Positions 6,572 to 11,379 of a stretch of DNA of 11,379 nucleotides are shown in pieces (the first letter of the stretch is position 1; each line of letters opens with the position of its first letter). Position numbers and translations under genes: made by a program. Source of the DNA: Dehalococcoidia bacterium (GTDB lineage: Bacteria; Chloroflexota; Dehalococcoidia; Lucifugimonadales; UBA3495); the NCBI GenBank assembly GCA_022823105.1, contig JAJDXU010000063.1:1-11379 (forward strand). Reading direction: 5' to 3'. The notes under the pieces were generated by a model. The model searched no databases, was not told where the DNA came from, and worked only from the letters and a program-made list of their open reading frames with translations.

Positions 6572-7429
6572 GAGCGATATCCGCATCAGCTCTTCGGAGA
6601 ACACCACCTGGCCGTCATAGATCCGGCTGATGTCGCCGATGCCCTGCTCCATCGGGCCATGGGCCGAGAGATGGGGCCCGATGTGCACCAGCACCAGTTT
6701 TTGCACGCCGGCGGCCTGGGCCATGCGCGCCGCTCCCGTGGTGCCGCACTGGCCGGTGTACTCGCCGTTTTCATCCATCACGGCCTGGTCGTCCCAGCAC
6801 ATGCAGAGCATCATGTCGGCTCCGCGCGCCAACTCGATCACCGAGTCGCAGGGCTGGGTGTCGCCCGTGAAAATCACGCTGCCGTCCGGGGAGTCCACCC
6901 GGTAGGCCAGCGAGTCCAGGTAAGGCTGGACATGCTCGGCGGGGGCCGCCGTAACCTCCCAGTCCGGTCCGCTGAACACCTTGCCCGGGCCCACGTCCCG
7001 CGCATCGACCGACGGCGCCGGGCGCGGCAGGGTGCCACCGCGATTGACGAACACCTGCTGGCTCAGCGGATGGTTCACCCTCGCTTTCCAGTCATGGGCG
7101 AAAACCCCATTTTCGCCCAGGATGCCCTCCGTAATCTTCTCGGTGAGGTCAGGGCCAAACACCTGGAGCCGGTTCTCCTTGCCGATGCTCTGGTCCCAAC
7201 GGCACAGCAGGAAGCAGGGATAGTCGATGTCGTGGTCGAAATGGTGGTGCGTGAAGAATAGGTAATCGACCTGGGTGGGGAACAGCCCCGCCTTGACCAG
7301 CTTGTGAGTGGCGGCCGGCCCGCAATCGAACATCAGCAGCTGGTCGCCCAACTGGAGCACGTGGGAGCTGCCAAAGCGCGTGGGTGTCGGCGTGGGCGTC
7401 CCTGCGCCCAGGGTGTAGATTTCTGCCAT
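6569..7429 (-). CDS. Metallo-beta-lactamase-fold hydrolase (RNase Z-like family)
   Basis: The 286-aa product is an MBL-fold metal hydrolase of the type often annotated ribonuclease Z. It shows H61-x-H63-x-D65-H66 (THHHFDHD), H166 (PAEH), D190 (FTGD) and H249 (VLVHIGPH), a complete two-metal set. The His of the HST/HEAT motif that precedes the last ligand in true tRNase Z is missing (the region reads GQCGTTGAARMAQ), and no tRNA exosite loop is evident. A small-molecule ester, lactone or sulfate/phosphate hydrolase is therefore more likely than tRNA processing. The frame is open to 7588. I chose the ATG at 7429 because GAGGA (7435-7439 on the minus strand) lies 5 nt ahead and the product then begins with the typical MAEIYTLGAGTP strand. 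It is divergent from the hydrolase operon and may share its regulatory region. Confidence 0.9.
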   Translation of the reverse strand: MAEIYTLGAGTPTPTPTRFGSSHVLQLGDQLLMFDCGPAATHKLVKAGLFPTQVDYLFFTHHHFDHDIDYPCFLLCRWDQSIGKENRLQVFGPDLTEKITEGILGENGVFAHDWKARVNHPLSQQVFVNRGGTLPRPAPSVDARDVGPGKVFSGPDWEVTAAPAEHVQPYLDSLAYRVDSPDGSVIFTGDTQPCDSVIELARGADMMLCMCWDDQAVMDENGEYTGQCGTTGAARMAQAAGVQKLVLVHIGPHLSAHGPMEQGIGDISRIYDGQVVFSEELMRISL

Positions 7430-7543
7430 TTGCGTCCTCGCGATGTTCGGGATTCTTGGTTCCATATATGCAAGGGGTTCAGCATACCAGCCGCATTCCG
7501 CCAATCGCGCGGGGGTAAATCCATCACCAGGCGCGCGTCGACG

Positions 7544-7570
7544 TTGCGACTGCCTTTCCAGTGCTAAAAT
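7544..7570 (+). promoter_or_regulatory. Promoter of the hydrolase-VOC-monooxygenase operon
   Basis: An extended -10, TGC-TAAAAT (7562-7570), has a 5/6 hexamer plus the TGn extension. TTGCGA (7544-7549, 4/6) lies 15 nt upstream, a short spacing that the extended -10 could tolerate. Transcription would start near 7577, giving a leader of about 65 nt before the GTG at 7642. It is the most AT-rich spot in this intergenic region. Confidence 0.5.
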
Positions 7571-7580
7571 CCCGTTAGCA
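7562..7580. promoter_or_regulatory. Operator-like inverted repeat over the -10 of the hydrolase operon
   Basis: TGCTAA (7562-7567), seven bases, then TTAGCA (7575-7580) make a perfect 6-7-6 inverted repeat of 19 bp. It covers the predicted -10 element at 7565-7570, where a bound repressor would block polymerase. Size and symmetry fit a dimeric helix-turn-helix regulator (GntR-, MarR- or TetR-type), but no regulator gene lies in the window. Confidence 0.4.
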
Positions 7581-7590
7581 ACTCGCAACG

Positions 7591-7600
7591 CGCGATCGCG
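7591..7600. repeat. Perfect 10-bp palindrome in the hydrolase leader
   Basis: CGCGATCGCG is fully self-complementary and is flanked by an imperfect inverted repeat, CTCGCAA (7582-7588) against TTCGCGAG (7602-7609) with one bulged base. It lies downstream of the predicted transcription start, so it could fold in the RNA or be a second operator half. Its core equals the HIP1 octamer known from cyanobacteria; only one copy was noticed here, so that may be chance. Confidence 0.3.
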
Positions 7601-7641
7601 ATTCGCGAGCCGTCAACCGCAAAAGGACAATCGGAGGCGCC

Positions 7642-9630
7642 GTGCCAATTACAGAGTTGGAAATCACCAAACGCACCAGTTTCGCGTCCGGCGAAAACTT
7701 TGGCGATGTGGGCGCCTATGAACTGCTGGAGGGTACGGCCCACTACGTCGTTGACCCGCTGCACGCACGCAACCAGGCAATCACCGACCTGGAACTCGCG
7801 CCCCGGAACGCCGACGGCAAGGTGGAGTTCTCCTCAGACTTCGCCATGCTGCAGCCGGTGAACATCGACCGGGGCAACCGTCGCATTCTGTTCGACGTGG
7901 TCAACCGGGGCCGGAAGACCGCCCTGACCCTGAACAGTGTGCCCGCGGCCAACGATCCCACGGCGCCCCTGGAACCCGGCAACGGCTACCTGATGCGCCG
8001 AGGCTACACCGTGGTATGGGGCGGCTGGCAGGCCGACGTTCCCCCAACGCCCGGCCTCATCGGCTTGCACGCTCCGGAAGCCGTCGGCCCGCAGGGGCCC
8101 CTTACCGGCAGGATAATGTGCCAGTTCCAGTGCAACGAGCCCACCCAGGTGTTCCTCCTGGCGGACCGGCAGCATCTGCCGAATCCCGCCGCCTACCCCG
8201 AGGAGGCCGAGGCCACCCTGACCGTGCGCGACCTGCCCAACAGCCCCGCAACGCCCGTCGACCGGGACCAATGGTCCTTCGTGCGGGTCGAAGACGCGGA
8301 CCTGGAGCCCCAGCATAGCCACATCTACATGCCGTCCGGGTTCGATCCCGGCAGGATTTACCAGTTGGTGTACACCACGACGGGCAGCCGCATTGTGGGC
8401 CTGGGGTTCGCCGCCATGCGCGACGTGGTGTCGTTCCTCAAGTACGCTCCCGCCGCTGCGGGCAACCCCTGCGCCGGCGCCATCGATTACGCCTATGCCA
8501 TGGGCCGTTCCCAGAGCGGCCGGTTCCTGCGCCAGTACATCCACACGGGCATGAACGAGGACGAGGATGACCGCACCGCGCTGGACGGAATCATCCCCCA
8601 CGTGGCGGGCGGCATGCGCGGCGAGTTCAACCTGCGCTTCGGCCAGCCTTCCAAGGACGTCTGCTACATCATCCCCGATATGTTCCCCTTCACTGACACT
8701 CCGCAAACCGATCCGGTGACGGGCGTGCAGGGTTCGCTGCTGGACACCATGGAACGGCAGGGTCGCGTGCCCAAGATCATGTTCACCAACACCTCAGCGG
8801 AGTATTGGCGGGGCGACGCCGCGCTGATCCACACCGACCTGGAATCCCTGACCGACGCGCCGGAGTCGGCGTCGGTGCGCCGTTACCACTTCGCCGGCTG
8901 CCAGCACGGCTCGGGCGACTTCCCGCCGCTGGAAATCCGGCCTGCCGACGGCATCAAGGGACAGCTTCCCTTCAACAGCGTGGACTACGCTCCCCTTTCG
9001 CGCGCCGTGCTGGACAACCTGGACCGCTGGATCACCGACGGCGTGGAGCCTCCGGCGAGCCGGCATCCCAGCCTGGACGACGGCACTGCGGTGGAATCCC
9101 ATACGCTTCTGGACCGGTTTGCCCAACTTCCCGGCGTCACGGTCCCGACCCAGACGACCAGGGCGATCCGGCTCGACTACGGCCCGGAGTCCCACCTGGG
9201 TCGCACCATAAAACTCCCCGCCGACGAGGGTGAAGAGTTCCCCGCGCTGGTGGCGGATATTGACGAATCCTTTAACGAGCGGGGCGGGATTTGCCTGCCG
9301 GACCTGACCGTGCCGGTCGCCACCTACACGGGCTGGAACCTGCGCGACGAGAGCATCGGCAACGCCGGTCTGTTTATCGGCATCACCGGGGGACTGGCCG
9401 GCTGGACGCTCCCCCTGCCGGCCACCTCCGCCGAGCGGGAATCCACCGGCGACCCTCGAGCCTCCATCGAGGAACGCTATGCCGGCCGGGAGGATTATCT
9501 TGAACAGGTGACCCGCGCGGCGACTGATCTGGTATCCGAGGGCTACCTGTTGGAGGAAGACGTGGCGGAGGTGGTGGATCTGGCCGGCCGCAAGTACGAT
9601 TACTGGGCTCGAAACGGTGAGCGATGCTGA
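7642..9630 (+). CDS. Alpha/beta hydrolase domain-containing protein (Abhydrolase_10 type)
   Basis: The 662-aa product is a large alpha/beta hydrolase of the kind placed in Pfam Abhydrolase_10, with no signal peptide. The N-terminal beta-rich part (1-140) includes DVVNRGRK (85-92) and RRGYTVVWGGWQ (119-130), typical of the family. The nucleophile elbow is G288-R-S290-Q-S-G293, with S290 the likely nucleophile and the final Gly of GxSxG replaced by Ser. Candidate acid and His are E387 (TSAEYW) and H422 (CQHGSG). The GTG start at 7642 is preceded by GGAGG (7633-7637), though the gap is only 4 nt. It is the first gene of an operon with a VOC protein and a flavin monooxygenase, so ester or lactone hydrolysis downstream of oxygenation is plausible. 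The substrate is unknown. Confidence 0.88.
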   Translation: MPITELEITKRTSFASGENFGDVGAYELLEGTAHYVVDPLHARNQAITDLELAPRNADGKVEFSSDFAMLQPVNIDRGNRRILFDVVNRGRKTALTLNSVPAANDPTAPLEPGNGYLMRRGYTVVWGGWQADVPPTPGLIGLHAPEAVGPQGPLTGRIMCQFQCNEPTQVFLLADRQHLPNPAAYPEEAEATLTVRDLPNSPATPVDRDQWSFVRVEDADLEPQHSHIYMPSGFDPGRIYQLVYTTTGSRIVGLGFAAMRDVVSFLKYAPAAAGNPCAGAIDYAYAMGRSQSGRFLRQYIHTGMNEDEDDRTALDGIIPHVAGGMRGEFNLRFGQPSKDVCYIIPDMFPFTDTPQTDPVTGVQGSLLDTMERQGRVPKIMFTNTSAEYWRGDAALIHTDLESLTDAPESASVRRYHFAGCQHGSGDFPPLEIRPADGIKGQLPFNSVDYAPLSRAVLDNLDRWITDGVEPPASRHPSLDDGTAVESHTLLDRFAQLPGVTVPTQTTRAIRLDYGPESHLGRTIKLPADEGEEFPALVADIDESFNERGGICLPDLTVPVATYTGWNLRDESIGNAGLFIGITGGLAGWTLPLPATSAERESTGDPRASIEERYAGREDYLEQVTRAATDLVSEGYLLEEDVAEVVDLAGRKYDYWARNGERC

Positions 9631-9659
9631 CGCGGTCCACCCCGGGCCCGGCCACCGCG
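9631..9659 (+). other. GC hairpin between hydrolase and VOC genes
   Basis: CGCGGT (9631-9636) pairs with ACCGCG (9654-9659), with the palindrome CCGGGCCCGG (9642-9651) in the loop. It starts directly after the hydrolase stop and is 36 nt ahead of the VOC start. It may protect or partly terminate the upstream message. A 5/6 -10-like CATAAT (9669-9674) follows, so an internal promoter is possible, but no -35 is seen. Confidence 0.3.
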
Positions 9660-9695
9660 AGCGTCACCCATAATGCATTTTAGAGGAGGAAAACC

Positions 9696-10073
9696 ATGCC
9701 CTTACAGTTGGACCACACCATCGTTCCCGCCTACGACAAGGTCAAATCCGCCGAGTTCATTGCCCGCCTTTTCGGCCTGAAATACGAGGGCCCCTGGGGA
9801 CACTTCGCCCCGGTCAAGGTCAATGACATCCTGACGCTGGACTTCGACGACTCCGACAACCCGCGTTCCAACCACTACGCCTTCCTCGCCTCCGATGAGG
9901 AGTTCGACCAGATTCTCCAGCGCATCAAGGACGAAGGGGTGGTGTTCGGCAGCGGCCCCCGCTCGCGCACCGACGGCCAGATCAACCACCTGCACCAGGG
10001 GCGCGGTTTTTACTTTGAGTGCGAAAACGGGCACGTCTGGGAGGTAATCACGCACACCTACATCACGGACTGA
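9696..10073 (+). CDS. VOC-family (glyoxalase/bleomycin-resistance fold) metalloprotein
   Basis: The 125-aa product has the paired beta-alpha-beta3 modules of the vicinal-oxygen-chelate fold: module one about 1-52 (QLDHTIVPAYD start), module two about 58-120 (YAFLASDEEFDQILQRIKD, then GRGFYFECENGHVWEVITH). H7, H60 and E116 are positioned like the 2-His/1-Glu metal site of small VOC enzymes such as fosfomycin thiol transferases. That set does not define the reaction, and it is too short for a typical two-domain extradiol dioxygenase. The start is certain: AGGAGG (9684-9689) lies 6 nt before the ATG, the strongest ribosome site in the window, which suggests high expression. It sits between the hydrolase and the flavin monooxygenase, so a role on the same substrate is likely. 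Confidence 0.88.
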   Translation: MPLQLDHTIVPAYDKVKSAEFIARLFGLKYEGPWGHFAPVKVNDILTLDFDDSDNPRSNHYAFLASDEEFDQILQRIKDEGVVFGSGPRSRTDGQINHLHQGRGFYFECENGHVWEVITHTYITD

Positions 10074-10116
10074 ACTCGGCCGCATTTTTGATGGACACTG
10101 CTTGGGATGGTCATAG

Positions 10117-11118
10117 ATGGAAGTAGGACTTTACATACGAGATTACCTTGAAGACCCGCACCGGCCCATGTACCAGCAAGTGGAAGAGGCCGCCGAGGTA
10201 TGCCGCCGCGCCAAATCGCTGGGCTTTTCGGTCATCTACATGCCCCAGCACTACATCGCCCATCCCACCGTATGGATGCAGCCGATGCAGACCCTGGCGC
10301 GACTGGCTCCCGAAGCTGAGGGCCTGAAGCTGCTGACCGGCATTCTGCTGCTGCCCTACCACAATCCGGTTGACATCGCCGAGCAGACGGTGACCCTGGA
10401 CCACATCAGCAACGGGCGGTTCATCCTGGGAGTGGGCCTGGGTTACCGGATCCCGGAGCTAACGGCCTTCGGAACCAATCGCAGGGATCGCGTGAGCCGC
10501 TTCGAAGAGTCCATCGAGTTGATGAAGCTCCTGTGGAGTGGGGATGAGGTCAATTTTGACGGCGAGCACTGGCAGGTGCATGACGCCAGGCTGGCCCTCA
10601 CACCTGCTCAGCAGCCGCATCCTCCAATATGGATCGCGGCGCAGAGCCGTGGGGCGGTTCGCCGCGCGGCGGCCCTCGGGGACCGCGTGATCCTGGGGCC
10701 ACAGCCGGGTTGGAATGACATTGGCGTCCTCACCCGCCAATTCAAGGAAGCCCTGGATGAACTGGGCAAGGACCCAGCCGGGACGATCGGCGCTCACCGC
10801 TCCATCGCCATCGCCAGGGATCGGGAGACCGCCATCACCGAGGCAAGGGAGATGGCTGCGAAAAAGGCCGGCATGTACGGCGCGTTCAACATGCAGGAAC
10901 GCACCACGGTGGACCTGGGTCTGGGCGGACAGCGCGAGTTGCAGGATTGGGCGGTGGCCGGCAGCCCGCAGGACTGCGCCGAAATCATCAACCGCTGCCG
11001 CGAAGAGGACGGGCTGGACTACATCGGACTGGCCAGCCTGAATTTGCCCAGCGAGTTCTCCGCCCGCCTCGATTACTTGCAGTTGATTTCAGAAGAACTG
11101 CTGCCGTTGCTGGAATGA
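10117..11118 (+). CDS. Luciferase-like (LLM class) flavin-dependent oxidoreductase
   Basis: The 333-aa product is a TIM-barrel bacterial-luciferase-like enzyme of normal length. It begins MEVGLYIRDY on the first barrel strand, with AKSLGFSVIYMPQHY (32-46). The family core TGILLLPYHNPVDIAEQ (74-90) is followed by TLDHISNGRFILGVGLGYR (93-111). FEESIELMKLLWSGDEV (129-145) and PPIWIAAQSRGAVRRAA (169-185) also match the family. Such enzymes use reduced FMN or F420 to oxygenate or reduce ketones, alkanes, sulfonates or aromatics; which cofactor applies here cannot be told. No flavin reductase is in the window. The ATG follows GGGATGG with a 6-nt gap. It is the last gene of the hydrolase-VOC operon, 43 nt after the VOC stop. 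Oxygenation by this enzyme and hydrolysis by the first gene product is a plausible pairing. Confidence 0.92.
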   Translation: MEVGLYIRDYLEDPHRPMYQQVEEAAEVCRRAKSLGFSVIYMPQHYIAHPTVWMQPMQTLARLAPEAEGLKLLTGILLLPYHNPVDIAEQTVTLDHISNGRFILGVGLGYRIPELTAFGTNRRDRVSRFEESIELMKLLWSGDEVNFDGEHWQVHDARLALTPAQQPHPPIWIAAQSRGAVRRAAALGDRVILGPQPGWNDIGVLTRQFKEALDELGKDPAGTIGAHRSIAIARDRETAITEAREMAAKKAGMYGAFNMQERTTVDLGLGGQRELQDWAVAGSPQDCAEIINRCREEDGLDYIGLASLNLPSEFSARLDYLQLISEELLPLLE

Positions 11119-11136
11119 CGGACTCGTCGCTCAACT

Positions 11137-11156
11137 CGGGCGTTTGCATTCGCCCG
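11137..11156 (+). terminator. GC hairpin downstream of the flavin monooxygenase gene
   Basis: CGGGCG (11137-11142) and CGCCCG (11151-11156) form a perfect stem with an 8-nt loop, 18 nt past the stop codon. A longer-range pair, ATGACGG (11115-11121) with CCGTCAT (11154-11160), competes with it and overlaps the stop. There is no T-tract, so it is a weak or Rho-assisted terminator, or an interspersed palindromic repeat. Confidence 0.4.
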
Positions 11157-11161
11157 TCATC

Positions 11162-11197
11162 CAATCGCGTTCCATCGGTCAATCGCGTTCCATCGGT
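11162..11197. repeat. Exact tandem duplication of an 18-bp unit
   Basis: The unit CAATCGCGTTCCATCGGT occurs at 11162-11179 and again, without any gap or mismatch, at 11180-11197. It lies in non-coding sequence just after a GC hairpin. It may be a recent slippage duplication or a pair of protein-binding sites. Confidence 0.85.
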
Positions 11198-11221
11198 GGC
11201 TCCGTTCCGAGGCGCGCCAAG

Positions 11222-11251
11222 TTGACGGGCATCTTCCGGGAGCGGCATACT
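11222..11251 (+). promoter_or_regulatory. Possible promoter for a gene beyond the right edge
   Basis: TTGACG (11222-11227, 5/6) is followed by an 18-nt spacer and CATACT (11246-11251, 4/6). An ACTCGG...CCGAGT inverted repeat (11249-11254 and 11270-11275) starts at the -10. The direction fits the ribosome site at the window end; the match itself is modest. Confidence 0.3.
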
Positions 11252-11324
11252 CGGCTCGCCGGAATATAACCGAGTCCATCGAGATGTGACCAACCGGCGC
11301 AAGCGATTGACCAAACACATCGAA

Positions 11325-11353
11325 CCGGCAGGCCGGATGTCCGTCCTTGCCGG
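11325..11353 (+). other. Leader hairpin ahead of the right-edge ribosome site
   Basis: CCGGCA (11325-11330) pairs with TGCCGG (11348-11353); two further G-C pairs are possible with one bulged T. It would lie in the 5' leader of the gene presumed to start past the window. It may be only GC-rich coincidence. Confidence 0.2.
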
Positions 11354-11369
11354 AACCGCTACTACCGAT

Positions 11370-11376
11370 GGGGAGG
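11370..11376 (+). promoter_or_regulatory. Ribosome binding site of a gene starting past the window
   Basis: GGGGAGG sits three bases from the window end, with no coding frame after it inside the window. Its strength suggests that a plus-strand start codon follows within a few bases of the right edge. Confidence 0.4.
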
Positions 11377-11379
11377 TAA

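Noticed and set aside
7430..7588. N-terminal extension of the MBL-fold hydrolase to 7588
   Set aside because: The added 53 residues do not look like protein and would run through the promoter/operator of the divergent operon. The ATG at 7429 has its own ribosome site and begins the first beta strand.
7592..7599. HIP1 octamer GCGATCGC as evidence for a cyanobacterium
   Set aside because: Only one copy was noticed in 11 kb, whereas HIP1-rich genomes have many. Gene content does not suggest a cyanobacterium.

Overview
The window is a high-GC (by eye about 60-65%) bacterial segment packed with catabolic enzymes. The gene mix is a two-subunit Rieske dioxygenase, a luciferase-like flavin monooxygenase, an Abhydrolase_10-type hydrolase, an RNase Z-like metallo-beta-lactamase and an LVIVD-repeat propeller. 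It is what I would expect from an uncultured Chloroflexota (SAR202/Dehalococcoidia-like) specialised in oxidising recalcitrant organic matter. That assignment is inference from gene content and style; there is no marker gene here. No transporter, regulator, transposase, integrase, CRISPR array, rRNA or convincing tRNA is visible.

Layout. Positions 1-465 hold no gene: an A/C-skewed stretch (104-176), a strong GC hairpin (177-207) and a good sigma70-like promoter (395-423). A three-gene plus-strand operon follows: Rieske dioxygenase alpha (466-1791), beta (1815-2309) and a short-chain dehydrogenase (2360-3181). This is the classic layout for cis-dihydroxylation of an aromatic ring followed by oxidation of the dihydrodiol to a catechol-type product, but the ferredoxin and reductase are absent. 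Facing it on the minus strand is a two-gene unit: an LVIVD-repeat beta-propeller with many histidines (5088-3874), then a single-domain cupin (3794-3417). Divergent from the propeller is a fold-type I PLP aminotransferase (5353-6558). Convergent with that is a metallo-beta-lactamase-fold hydrolase (7429-6569). The two stop codons of this pair lie in one small palindrome.

A second plus-strand unit starts at 7642: a 662-aa alpha/beta hydrolase, a 125-aa VOC (glyoxalase-fold) protein (9696-10073) and a luciferase-like flavin-dependent oxidoreductase (10117-11118). Its leader has an extended -10 element overlapped by a perfect 6-7-6 inverted repeat, which looks like an operator. After the last gene come a GC hairpin, an exact 18-bp tandem duplication, a weak promoter candidate and, at the very end, what looks like the ribosome binding site of a gene just outside the window.

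Working model (inference): the two plus-strand operons are separate oxidative modules, one making a dihydrodiol/catechol-type product and one doing flavin mono-oxygenation plus ester or lactone hydrolysis. The cupin, VOC and propeller proteins are accessory metalloproteins of unknown substrate. The best leads for something undescribed are the His-rich LVIVD propeller with its cupin partner, and the operator-like repeat in front of the hydrolase/VOC/monooxygenase operon.
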